From Paramecium tetraurelia (lineage: Eukaryota > Ciliophora > Oligohymenophorea > Peniculida > Parameciidae): a DNA stretch of 64,000 nucleotides. The position numbers and the translations under genes are program-made. Below the pieces are notes generated by a model that was not told where the DNA came from, ran no database searches, and worked only from the letters and a program-made list of their open reading frames with translations. This document shows positions 52,571-63,219 of the stretch, piece by piece (position 1 is the first letter of the stretch; every line of letters begins with the position of its first letter). Location: contig NW_001799289.1 of assembly GCF_000165425.1 (NCBI RefSeq), forward strand, positions 1,342-65,341, read 5' to 3'.

Positions 52571-53571
52571 TCATTATTGAGGCAGTGAGTCTATCTCTTC
52601 CTAGAGGATGTTTTGCACACATTTTGGATATTCGTAATTTTTATATCCCCGAAATAGTGGAGTATATTCTTTCTAATTGAAATCATATCATTAAACATAT
52701 ATACTAAATATGCCAAGATGTTTTTAGCCATCTGATCCTTCTTTATTGTGAACGAGGGAATTATCAAATCTGGCATTGTAGGCACATTTTCCCTATTATA
52801 CACTCTCAACTTATGCTCTTCGGGATCCATCCTTCCATTCCCCTTTGATATCTTATTTTTCGATGTGATGTTCAAAATGGGAGGCTTCTTCTTAAATTTC
52901 TCATTATATATCATGTTATATTACTGCAAACAACACTGGGTTTTATCTTTTTTCATACATCCTTTGAAGTGTGTGATCGTAGATCTATTCTCTCTTTTTT
53001 ACTGCCTCAGAATATGAAACCTTCTCGCTGATTGATATCGGTTACTGAGCTTCGACTCTTGGTTCCTCAGATAGCAAGTCTTATTCATCCTCTTCTTGCT
53101 CTTACTCTGGCTCTTATTAATCAATTATCTAGGGGTTTGTCATAAAATCTATGGCTCTTTTTTGATCCTCCTCTTACTCGTTTAATCTCTGCATCTCTTG
53201 TTGTTCTCGCTGCAATTTCTCTTGTCTCTCCCTCTCCATCAATCTGCGATAAGCCTTAATTTTCTTGTCTATCTATTTGATTGCTTCAGGTACGGGAATT
53301 GGTTTTGGAACATACTAAAAAGAGTTAAATTTTATATTAATTACTGGATGAGCATACTGGATAGATGGCTGAGGAAGTGTAATCATCTCCTAAGTTGCCT
53401 TTGGTTTTCGACTTTCTTGATAAACAAATTGGATTACAAAAACCGTTATGCATTTCTCATCTGAGCAGGCTACTCACTTTCTTCCTTGTCGTTCAGAAAC
53501 CTTGTTTTCTAATTTTAAGATTTAGCCTTGCCTTCATTTTTCTGTTTTTTTGTAATGAACTTTTCTGACAT
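52571..53571 (-). CDS. helical protein, unknown, possibly cytoskeletal
   Basis: A 295-residue protein with four introns of 26, 30, 25 and 32 nt. It starts MSEKFITKKQKNEGKAKS, then QPSIQYAHPYVPKPIPVPEA, a strong charged helix (KIKAYRRLMERERQEKLQRE), an acidic EQEQEEDEQD stretch, SYSEAVKKREQIYDHTLQRM, KKPPILNITSKNKISKGNGR and a globular end (MAKNILAYLKEYTPLFRGYK, then YPKCVQNILQEEIDSLPQQ). The conserved feel of the end suggests a real domain, but I cannot name it. Confidence 0.72.
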
Positions 53572-53630
53572 TTATTAGTTATTTTTAATATATAAATTAT
53601 GTAATTTTAATTTTCAATATTTTTAGAACA

Positions 53631-53756
53631 ATGCCCAAAAATTTAGTATTCCAAAGCGATCCTATTGATGATATCATCTAATATTCACAGTTTTACATTC
53701 TCTATATGTTCCATGCTATCATTTTTATTTGTTTTTTAATTTAACTCTTGCTTTGA
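53631..53756 (+). CDS. tiny membrane ORF, tentative
   Basis: A 41-codon frame MPKNLVFQSDPIDDIIQYSQ followed by a hydrophobic segment (FYILYMFHAIIFICFLIQL). It is divergent from the gene at 52571-53571, with 59 bp between. A 27-nt intron could extend it to about 53839. A single membrane mini-protein is plausible, but support is thin. Confidence 0.3.
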
Positions 53757-54278
53757 GTTATTTCTTAAATCTAATTTATCCAATTCAACTATATCAATTC
53801 CATCAAGCACTCTGAATTATAGTAATTGTGATATTAAATCACCAAGTATTTAAGAAATTTGAGAAAAAGTGACATTTTTTGAGTATTCTTATAATGGAAT
53901 GTGTAAACAACATCTAATAACATTATGATTGATATGATTTCATAAGTCCAATATTCTTTCAAGAACAGACATAAATTATATTAATTGAGTAATTGATTAA
54001 TTTATCATATAGAGTTATTATTTAATATAATTTCTTTGTTAAAATCGAAATCATTTATAATGGTACACATTTTTAAAGATTTTATAATATCTCTCTAAGA
54101 GTTATTTAGTGTGGAGACTCACTTTAGAAATAGTTGCTTGTACATAATATGTTGGAAATCTATAGATGAGGATATGGACTAAATTGTTTATTAAGATGTC
54201 TACAAATATAGATTGAATAGTAAAATACACATCTGCTCTATATAAATACTATATTATTGCATAATCAAAATCATAAAC
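53757..54278. other. AT-rich intergenic, 522 bp
   Basis: No confident gene. A plus-strand frame from about 54058 is open but runs into the antisense of the GTPase gene. Confidence 0.5.
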
Positions 54279-55228
54279 TCATAATAAAGAGCACCACCCT
54301 TGTTTTTAGTTCTATGGATCTTCTTCAACCTTTTTGAATTATTATTTTCTTGCGTTCTCCTTTTATTGAATAATATCATTTATAAGGCCAGTAAACATCT
54401 GATTGACATTGGACCCATTTTTGGCTGAAGTCTCATAAAAGAGTGCTTTGAATTAAGCAGCCAACTACTTGCCCTCATCATAACTAATGACTCTCTCAGA
54501 ACCTAAATCAGTTTTATTTCCGACAATAACAATGGAAGGTACATATTCTTATTTCTCAAACAGCTATTAAAATAACAACAGAGTATTTTTGATATCTTCA
54601 AAACTTTCTAAAGAGTTCACTGCATAAGTGAATATCAATCCTTCTTTGTCTTTCATCCATTGAGTTCTTAAGGACGTGTATGCTTCTTAACCACAGGTGT
54701 CAGAAATCTTGGTTGATGGATATACAATTTTACCTCGATTTAGCATTGCTAATCACCCACAATCACTCTTTTTGTGTATTTATCCAAAAGAGTGAGACTA
54801 TAATCTTCAAAAAATTCGTTATTAACCCATCGAGTCGTCAAATTAGATTTTCCAACAGAACCCATTCCCAACAATGAAATCCTGTATTAAACTAATTATT
54901 TTGATTCGCCATAAGAATTTTAAAAATTAGAATTATAATTATTGAACTCCTCTCCCTATATTAATAACACATTTTAGCTATACACTAGATATGAAATAAC
55001 TTGCTCCCATTTATATGCTATCAATGTCCATTATCTCTTTTCCTGATTGATCAAATATCCTGGATGCTCTTAGATCTAATAATTATTATGTCCAAAACCT
55101 AAAACTGCTGAGCACATTTGCAAAAACTTCCTACGATCAGTTTCCTTTCTCAAATAATGCACCTTCATTGATTTACGTGCATCTGCATTATTGTATATCT
55201 GTATTGTAACATTATTGGTATTTATCAT
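54279..55228 (-). CDS. Ras/Rab-like GTPase with N-terminal doublecortin/KHA-like domain
   Basis: A 287-residue protein with introns at 55131-55162 (32 nt), 54956-54983 (28 nt) and 54708-54733 (26 nt). Residues 6-76 resemble the ubiquitin-like fold of doublecortin (DCX) and KHA domains: VTIQIYNNADARKSM, ASRIFDQSGKEIMDIDSIQ and GASYFISSGEEF. After a short linker comes a complete small GTPase: G1 GMGSVGKS (101-108), G3 DTCGQEAY (Cys for the usual Ala), G4 NKTD, G5 ETSAKNG. The C-terminus CSLL is a CaaX box suited to geranylgeranylation. DCX domains bind microtubules and KHA-like domains mediate protein contacts, so a membrane-anchored GTPase linked to the cytoskeleton is an inference. Without the first two introns the N-terminal domain is lost. 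Confidence 0.85.
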
Positions 55229-56397
55229 ATAATTTATTATATTTTCTTTATAATTTTCATTATTCTAAAATACACAAAATGAGGAGTGAAACAACGCATT
55301 TTTCATATAATATCATTGAATCATAACATAAAATAAAACACTGGAACCTCATTCATAATCCCAAAGGAGCATCACAACTCCTTACCTAATTATTATCTTG
55401 ATTCAACTCCTCAACTAACCATCCAATCTCAATGCATACTAAAATATGATAATTATATCCATATGACCATATAATGAATAAATAATATCTGAAGTCATCT
55501 TAAGTGATTTATGTATTTTCACCTACTTTTTTTGTATTCAAACATCTTACATCGTTTTAATAATCTTAATTCCCTTACTAAATAGAATGCATGTTTGTGG
55601 GGTATAGACATTCTTTTTTTTGAATTCTTTTATGCATTTTGAGAACATTACTATAAATACATTTCTAAGATTACAATTAGATTAACAAGATGCAGTCATT
55701 AAATGGTTTTAACAGATTGTTATTTAATCTCAAGGTCTTGATTCATTCTAAAATACATTGACTATTCTCGTAGCACTTCTAACCTATTTAATTATTGTTA
55801 TTCTCCCTTTGTAATCGACAGGCGTTTTTAATTTCTTTTGATAATATATTAATTAAACTCATAAATTACAAAAAATATTTATAGATGTCACAAAACAAAT
55901 GTATAAATAAACTAATTTAACATACAATTAACAAGATACTATATTATTAATCAATAATCGTTAGCAGTTTAACTACTAATTCTCAAAAAGAAGCTTGCTA
56001 TCAATATTTTTTCCATCAAATTAAAAAGAAAACTAAACTACCATGAATTATAGTTTGTTTAATAATTAAAAATAAGTTGAATAAATAGTTTATGTTGTTA
56101 TATCTTTGTAAATAGACTGGATTGAATATGAAAATCATTTTGTTATAAAAACAATACTTCAATATTTTAAATGATTTAAAGTTGTTAATATTATAATAAT
56201 ATTTCGATATTATATTTTAATTATTTCAATATTTAGTTTAATCCTGATAAAAAAAGTGCAAACTAGATTATTATTAAAAATTTGGATTGAAAAATCATTC
56301 AGGTTTTGATCATATTAATCATTTTACATGATTATAATACTAATGTTTATTTGTATTACACATTTATTAATTTTGAAATGATTTATTTTCAGTAATC
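55229..56397. other. AT-rich divergent intergenic, 1.17 kb
   Basis: A spacer between divergent genes. Minus-strand fragments around 55500-55860 look coding-like in short pieces (for example MSIPHKHAFYLVRELRLLKR) but break at TGA. No gene is supported. Confidence 0.5.
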
Positions 56398-59015
56398 ATG
56401 TTTAGAAGAAAAAAAGTAGGATATGCCGAAGAATTAAGCATCCCTCCAAAGTCCTAAATAGTTGGAAGATACTCTAGAACGCATAAAGGAAGTATATAAA
56501 TAGATTATAAAAAGTTTCGAGAAGAATTTATGGCTTCATTGCAAGAATACTTAACAATTAGACTGTCTAATGATGATTAAGACCCTTGTGAAGAGGTATA
56601 TTGATCTATAAATATGAGTAGGTGATCTAAATCATTAAAAACCTATGTATCAAACTTGTAGATAAACCTCTCTGGAATTTCAAGGAATTAGCTGCTGAGC
56701 TCGAATTGCAGCTGGAGGGACACATAGGTATAGGTTGAGTTTAAACTATGTATTTTTTTTAGACGATTATACCGTGTTTAATTAAGTCAAATAATTGATT
56801 TCCAGTTTGAATGCCCAATACTCAAACAAGTTTAATTAAATAAGTTCTTGTTATTTAAAGAGTATATAAAGTGAAAAGGCCATCCCGAAGCAACAAATAA
56901 AGAGAATATGTCATTATGATGAAGGTAAATGTAAGCCTAATAATACAAGTTTAAGAGTTGATACCAAATACACGGGATAGAGTGGAGGAAATAAACCAAC
57001 ATCTTTTATCATTTATCCAGTATAAACTTATTATTTCATTTGATTAGTCATGACAGCCTACTACAGGTGGATCCGTGGTGTTGTCCATTCTAATCTTCAT
57101 TTGGGGTAACTTTAACAGATCAAGATATTTCATATTAGGCTAAAAAGTTGAATGTTGACATAATTTTGATTGATACTTTTGGAATCAAGTAAAATATATC
57201 CCAAAAGCTGTTTCTTCTGTTCCCAAATTATGAGACAATTTTACCCCAGTTGTCATCATCGATCAATATCAACAAAGGGAATTTATAGCAAGTAATGTCG
57301 AATTTATTTTGGATAGGCTTTATCAAACATATACGATGTATCCAATATCCTTGTGGATTGGCCTAACATACTCACATTGAAGGGGAAAGGAGTGGTCTGT
57401 TGTAACTTCGATGGGTTTGTAACCAATGAATTTATCAACTTTTATTTTGGAGAAGTTTACACTCCTCAGAGATGGTTTGAGAAGTAGACAGTTTTCAATA
57501 AGAGAATGTAGGATGGAAATAGAAAATCGGGTTTCTAAAGTCCGTATGCAGAATTCCACATCAATGATGAACTCTTAGTAAGAAAGTTAAATATAAAAAA
57601 AGTTTATTGATCCAACTAGGTATGGAAATATCGCATTACACATTTCATATTCTTGTGATCCAAATTGTAAATTTGTAACTGTTTAAATCAACTCTTCCTA
57701 TTAACTTGCTATTTTTACATTGAAAAAAATTAATTATCTAGAGGAGTTGACTCTCCCCTTCCCATCCACATCAAATGACTTGTGTCTGTGTGGGTCCATC
57801 TACTGCAAAAGACTCTCACAATTAGAAGCATTCAATAATCGACTAACTCAAAATTACCCTAATTATATTCAAAGAAATGCCTTACTATTATAATCAACTA
57901 TTTTTGGAAAAATCAATAATTAAACCACAATTCCTGATTGGTTGAGTAACTGGGAGAAACTGAACTCAGCCTAAGATCAAATCAACATCCTGACATGTGT
58001 GGATAAAGTTAAATTTGTACTTAATACGTTGAATGTCACTACTCCACCATTATATCTGGTTTTTGATACCTTTGATGTATTTTGGAAGAATTATGACAAT
58101 AACAAACCTAAGAATGAACTGAAATAATCCATTTTCAATGAAGTCAAAACAATGTTGATGAGACATTCAGATAGGAAAGAATGTCAAGAAGGATTGGAAA
58201 TCTTACAATTAATGAAATCCATAATAGAAAGTAAAGATCAATATAAAATGTAATTGACAAGACTCCTATTGCTTGTATTAAGCGAATTATTGTTGAAGAT
58301 GGAGTCAGCTCCCTTTCATAACGAAGGTTTATCTACAATATTATATTTTATGTCATTCACTCATACATACTTCTCATCAACTTAATATGAGGGATTCAAT
58401 GGCAAACCTTTTGAAGAAAATGAGTTTGAATACATCCCATAACCAAAAAATAAGTAGAAATTAGCCTTGTCTAAAATGTACACTCCCTAATACATATGGG
58501 GTCAATTAATCAATTGGAATAAGCAAACTCTCCAAAATCCTTAATCTTCTATGGCTCAAGAAAGAAGAGGAGTCCTGTGTTACCCTTCTTTAATACTGTC
58601 TTTTGACAATAAACATAAATTATTTCCTTATTAATGCAAAACAAGGGAAAAATTTCTAGAGTACTTCTACACTAAAAGTGATATCCAACCTGATCTATCT
58701 ATTTGGTCATACAAAAATTAATATAAGTATATATTTTAAATATGAAATTTTAGTGTCTATGGAACAATATTTTTCGAACAATGTTTTTCATAATAAATAG
58801 TGGGAGAACAATTCATTACTGAGATTTCAAAGTGTGGTCTAGGATCCTTCTTAAACAAGTTTAAATTTTGGTTATAAATTGAAAGTAGATTCAAACAGGA
58901 TAATCAAATGATAGAATACTTAAATTTCATATATGAAAAGTAATTGCATGTTTAGTAATATTAGATATTTTGTAAATATCAACAATTAATTACGTAAATT
59001 CAATTCAAATTCTGA
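56398..59015 (+). CDS. SET-domain protein, probable lysine methyltransferase
   Basis: An 810-residue protein with seven introns of 19-35 nt. A helical N-terminal region precedes VDPWCCPFQSSFGVTL and a cysteine/histidine cluster (GINCFFCSQIM, YPSCHHRS). The SET core follows: VCCNFDGFVTNEFINFYFGE with YTPQRWFEKQ, then RYGNIALHISYSCDPNCKFV, which replaces the NHSCxPN motif with YSCDPN, and EELTLPF for the usual EELTxDY. A post-SET-like CLCGSIYC follows. The last 330 residues are helical. SET enzymes methylate histone or other lysines. The DY-to-PF change at the active-site tyrosine makes activity uncertain. Confidence 0.85.
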
Positions 59016-59211
59016 ATGCACAGAATAAGTAGCCAAAAAGATAAAATAAAATAATCACTCAACCATCATTGATGAAACATAATAAGGATAATTTTGATTT
59101 TCTTTTTCGTTAAATGTTTTTTCAACAAAATATTAGTTAATTTGGGAATTTTTTACGAATTTATAAATTTTATATTAAAATTATTTTTCACTTATATTAT
59201 TTTAATATAAC

Positions 59212-60177
59212 TCATAAACCTACTGCCTTAGTACTTAAATCCCATAATTATGTTTCTAATCCACATTCCCTCACTAATTTAGTTGATTTAGATAATTGGT
59301 TTTTTTAATAATATCCTTATGGCACTAATTCTTCATATGGTTATAACATTGTATACTCAGTCGTTCTTGAACCTTGCTCTTCATTTAATGAGAACTAAGA
59401 CATCAAATATATAACCACTGTAGCAATGGCACTTAATATTCGATTTGATCCATTTTTAGAACCAAAGATCTCTGTTCTTACAAATCCAGGATGTAGTGAT
59501 ACAGCCTTTATTCTTCTATTTTCCTTGTCAAATTTCTATTATAAGGCTTAGGTGAACAAAATGTTAGCAAACTTTGTTGTGGCATAAGTACTCATTCCCA
59601 TACCTATTTCTCCTTTGATTGCCTTCTGAAAGTCAGGAGCTGACCTCACGAATTCATGAGCCCCACTTGCCACATTAATTATTCTAGACTTGTCACTCAT
59701 AACATCCAAAAGAAGATTTGTCAAAAGAAAATGGCCCAAGTGATTTGTGGCAAATGTGAGCTCATGGTTCAAATTGTTTTTTTATTCGTTGATAATAAAT
59801 ATACCAGCATTATTGATTAGGTAATCACATTAGTTGAATCTTTATTTAAATTCTTTAACGAATTATCTTACCGAATCATAATTTGGTAAATCCAAATTTA
59901 TATAATGTAAATTTTTATTCTTACTTATCTTTGATATTTCATCGATAATTATTTGAGTTTTTTCCTTACTTCTACATGCAAATATCACTGTTGCACCTCT
60001 TTAAGCCAACTTCTTGGCTGTCTCCTTACCAACACCGGCAGAAGACCCTGTCACAATAGCGATCTTGCCAGTTAAATCCACGTTATAAGTTCTCTTCGGT
60101 CCTGCCTTATTCAATGAATAAATAAATCCACCCAAAATAATGGCTATTAGGATTATCACTATAATAAAAAATATCAT
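59212..60177 (-). CDS. short-chain dehydrogenase/reductase, retinol-dehydrogenase-like
   Basis: An intronless 321-residue SDR. A membrane anchor (MIFFIIVIILIAIILGGFIY) precedes the Rossmann fold: cofactor loop IVTGSSAGVGKETA, ACRSKEK, LDLPNYDSV, NNAGIF, NHLGHFLLTNLLLD, catalytic Ser in INVASGAH, and YATTKFAN with the YxxxK pair. HPGFVRTEIF is the usual post-active-site PG motif. The ACRS stretch after the second strand fits NADP preference. Membrane-anchored relatives reduce retinoids, lipids or sterols; the substrate is unknown. Confidence 0.95.
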
Positions 60178-60534
60178 AATTAAAATATTAAATCATATAT
60201 TGAATTTAAGAAACCTTTTATAGTAGAAACAGCGTATTAAAGTAGGTATTATTATTGGAATCTAATTGATATTTGATCTTATTGCGTATTTGATCTTTGA
60301 CAATTATAAAGTTTAGTATTATTTGAGAAAATAAACTTTATTCTTATTTCCTAAAAAAAGTGTTATCAAAGTTTGTAAATAAAAATTCTAAATCCTTTGC
60401 ATATTCCAAAGCCCCTTCAATTTTTTGAGATTTCTTAGTGGATGGAAAGAGAGAGATGATATTTTGTTTAATAATATTATTGAAAATATGATATTTTATA
60501 TAAGAAGTGGAAAATAATTAAAATAATAAAGTCT
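60178..60534. other. AT-rich intergenic, 357 bp
   Basis: Spacer upstream of the dehydrogenase and downstream of the small gene at 60535. No motif seen. Confidence 0.6.
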
Positions 60535-60837
60535 TCATCCTTTCCTAATGTTATTGCATTTAAGTAGGATTTCTTCCCAAGCGTCACTTGACTTCTTCGG
60601 TCGTCTTCTGAAATTGCTCTCTATCATTCTTTTTAGCTCTTTAGATTTATTGCTTGATGGAGTCTGAGAACTATAATCTGGATATTCTATCTAGATCTTG
60701 TAGAGAGATGGTTTAGGTTATCGGGTCTATAATTGATTCTTGGTTTGATTTTCTTTGTCGTCGTCTTCTAATTACCATCGAGAGACAGTGAGTTCTTTTT
60801 CTTGGAAGAATTCGCTTTCCGTTGATTAATTTATCAT
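60535..60837 (-). CDS. small charged protein, unknown
   Basis: A 100-residue intronless protein: MINQSTESEFFQEKELTVSR, an acidic LEDDDKENQTK, a Q- and P-rich middle, and a basic helical end RMIESNFRRRPKKSSDAWEE followed by ILLKCNNIRKG. No family. It lies 25 bp downstream of the next minus-strand gene. Confidence 0.65.
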
Positions 60838-60862
60838 TATTTAATTTATAGAGAATCGATAA

Positions 60863-61785
60863 TCAAAATTAGTTATATAATTGTGTTCTTTCATACTTAT
60901 AAAAGTTGTGGGAGTCCTTCAAATCCTCCCTTTCCATTCTCTCTTTGGATTCGCATATCTTATACTTTTACCTGCAGAAATTGTGATTCTTCTTGAACTC
61001 TTTGAACTTGGATTAATCAAAATTGCATCTATTCAAATTACAGTAATATTTCAATTGCTTGCTAACCAAATACATTTGTAAATAAATCTCCTGGATCTGA
61101 TTGACATCATGAGTGCTCGTTAATTTAGACAACAAATCAAGAGTCTGATTCTGATATGCAATGAGGTCTTTGATGATTAGATCAAAACAATAACGAAGTT
61201 TCTAATTTCTCTATCCTTCAATGATCCTTAATCCCAAGCATTAGATATTTTAGATGACGAAACAATCTATTATGGGGATTTCACAAAGCTGTTGCATGCA
61301 CACTCTCTTCAAATAGATGTAATAGACTTGCAGAATCTGTTGGTAAGTTAGAGGATCCCTCAATTCTTGAAATTGGACTTTCTTGTCTGTTACACTCTTT
61401 CTGCATTCCGGTTCCTCCCTGAAATAATTTTACTCCAAAGTCTATTTGGGTGTGCTATTCCAACTGGGTGCCACATTCATACTTCTGGAAATTGTCAAGT
61501 TTAATTCAGTAGGTAATCTCTCTAAAGCAAAACTAGTATCGAGAGTTTTTGTTATCATGCCTATATTGCAATCCGCAAATATTTCCTTCGGAAGTGAACA
61601 TTATTGAATCATCCAATGGAAGACACTTAAGAGTCGAATTATTTATTCAGGTTGCAATGCAGAATCAAATGGTTTTGATAGTTCTTAGAATACTTTCTAC
61701 AAGCCTATCTAAATGCTATAGAAACTATACCGATACTGAGGATCTACTCCCCAGAACTCCCTATCTCCTCATTTTTCTGATTCAT
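60863..61785 (-). CDS. protein of unknown function, helical
   Basis: A 299-residue protein with one 23-nt intron at 61725-61747. Joined exons read MNQKNEEIGSSGDFYSIQIG, LQKVFQELSKPFDSALQPEQ, FADCNIGMITKTLDTSFALE, LTYQQILQVYYIYLKRVCMQ and a charged, cysteine-containing end (YCNLNRCNFDQSKFKEFKKN, EDLKDSHNFYKYERTQLYN). Another in-frame ATG lies at 61812. Long plus-strand open frames overlap it, but the minus frame gives far more regular protein. It has no recognised domain. Confidence 0.7.
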
Positions 61786-61830
61786 TATACGAATTAGAAT
61801 GGTTTTAATCATTTTAATAAATAATAAATT

Positions 61831-62555
61831 TCAGGAAATGAATCTCCCGGTAATGGGATCCCTACAACCTAATCTATACTAAGGAATCTCAGAAGTATTG
61901 AACGACTAATGCTTCATCTCCGAAGTCGGGTTCCAATAGTCAAAAGCAGAAGCCTTTTTTATTCGCTCTTAATTTGCCTATCGATCATAACATCTCAAGC
62001 ACATACTTCATGATTAGTAATGATATCATATTTCTCTGGTTTCGGATGATAAACCAATTATTTTTACGGCGGTTTGGGCTCTTGAGCAATCAATTAAGCA
62101 GTTTTATAACTCGGATGGTCATCCCCCCATCACTATTTAAGTGGCCATCAATGTGAGTTTATCTCTAATAGGCTTGGCTCTTGGAGGATTCTGATAGTCC
62201 TTATAGTTCTTGTATTCAGTATTGAAGTGAGTGTCCTTTGTGTAAGGCACATTAATATGATCAATGTGAATAGTAGGTGGATGCATATTCGCACACTAAG
62301 GTTGTATTAGCACATCTGTACATTCTCCCTTTTCACTATTTCTTTGTTTGGTTTGTAATCCACTTCGTAAACTGTTTCATTCGATTATTGCCAGGGTTTC
62401 CATCCTATGTTGTAGTGATGTTCTCTCTATTCCATGCCTATTGGTGGAGCATACATGCCCACTCCAACATCCAGATTCTCAGAAATACCTTTGAATACTC
62501 CTTTGTACCCTTAAGTCTAAGGGCCTGGATCACGGTGAATTTCTCCAATGCTCAT
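61831..62555 (-). CDS. repeat-motif protein, possibly axonemal, with one frame break
   Basis: Starts MSIGEIHRDPGPQTQGYKGV, then VGMYAPPIGMEQREHHYNIG with WKPWQQSN, VPYTKDTHFNTEYKNYKDYQ, DDHPSYKTAQLIAQEPKPPQ and a C-terminus ending CRDPITGRFIS. Introns of 26 nt (62296-62321) and 29 nt are clear. Between RDKLTLMAT and DDHPSYKT the frame shifts by one base at a run of six C (62123-62128 on plus); no GT-AG intron there fits the phase. Proline- and tyrosine-rich, low-fold composition with short motifs is common in microtubule inner and axoneme-associated proteins, but no family is proven. It may be a sequence error, a recent mutation or, less likely, a frameshift site. Confidence 0.65.
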
Positions 62556-62712
62556 ATATATTTATCATAAAATTTGATTAAATTTTCTAATTCCCAATCT
62601 AATGAATGAGAAATGGGATTAAAAATAAGCAATAATTTTGTAAGAGCTTTCAATATAAATAAACATTAATTATTAACTTCTTATTTGATTCTAAAAATAA
62701 ACATTTAAAACA

Positions 62713-63185
62713 TCAATTAGTTATAAAATTAGTCTACTGTTGTTGTCCTAATTCCATTCTTACCTTACACATTATTGAATCAATTATATCTTAATTGTTT
62801 TCATCTTCCTTTGAGAAATACTTAATCTTCTCCTAGTGTTGAACATCCTTAAGTTTTTCTAATTGTTTCTTCTCCTTCAACTTTTACAGTTACTTTTCCT
62901 GTTTTTCTTTATCATAAAGTAAATCACGAAAACTCTTAATATTATCTCATGACTTACAATAATTGAATAGCTTTAAAATGGAGAGAAGGCTTGAACAACT
63001 TTCGGATTCACCTTGAATGGGACTCTTCGAAACTGCGATCCTCTTATTTGTCCCTTAGGCAATGATAGAATATCCTTGACATTTGGTTCAATAATCATTC
63101 TTGCGTGGATCCTTTTGGTAGAACTTATATTTGGGTTTGTAACTATGTGCAATGAAGGAAGAGAAGGTTATGATTTTTAGTGCAT
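62713..63185 (-). CDS. small charged helical protein, unknown
   Basis: A 149-residue protein with one 23-nt intron. It starts MHQKSQPSLPSLHIVTNPNI, then MIIEPNVKDILSLPKGQIRG, RRVPFKVNPKVVQAF, a K/E-rich helix (LQKLKEKKQLEKLKDVQHQE), and ends MELGQQQQTNFITN. No family is recognised. It follows the next gene on the same strand by 34 bp. Confidence 0.68.
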
Positions 63186-63219
63186 TCCGAAAAATAGATA
63201 TAAAAATTAATTAAATAAA

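Noticed and set aside
54058-54400. Plus-strand open frame from a GTACAC-adjacent ATG
   Set aside because: It runs into the antisense of the GTPase gene and shows no family motif.
61110-61600. Long plus-strand open frame starting MSARQFRQQIKSLILICNEV
   Set aside because: The minus strand gives a 300-codon spliced gene with more regular composition over the same bases; with one stop codon, shadows are long.
62281-62575. 97-codon plus-strand hydrophobic ORF
   Set aside because: It is antisense to the minus-strand gene at 61831-62555, whose spliced frame is far more protein-like.
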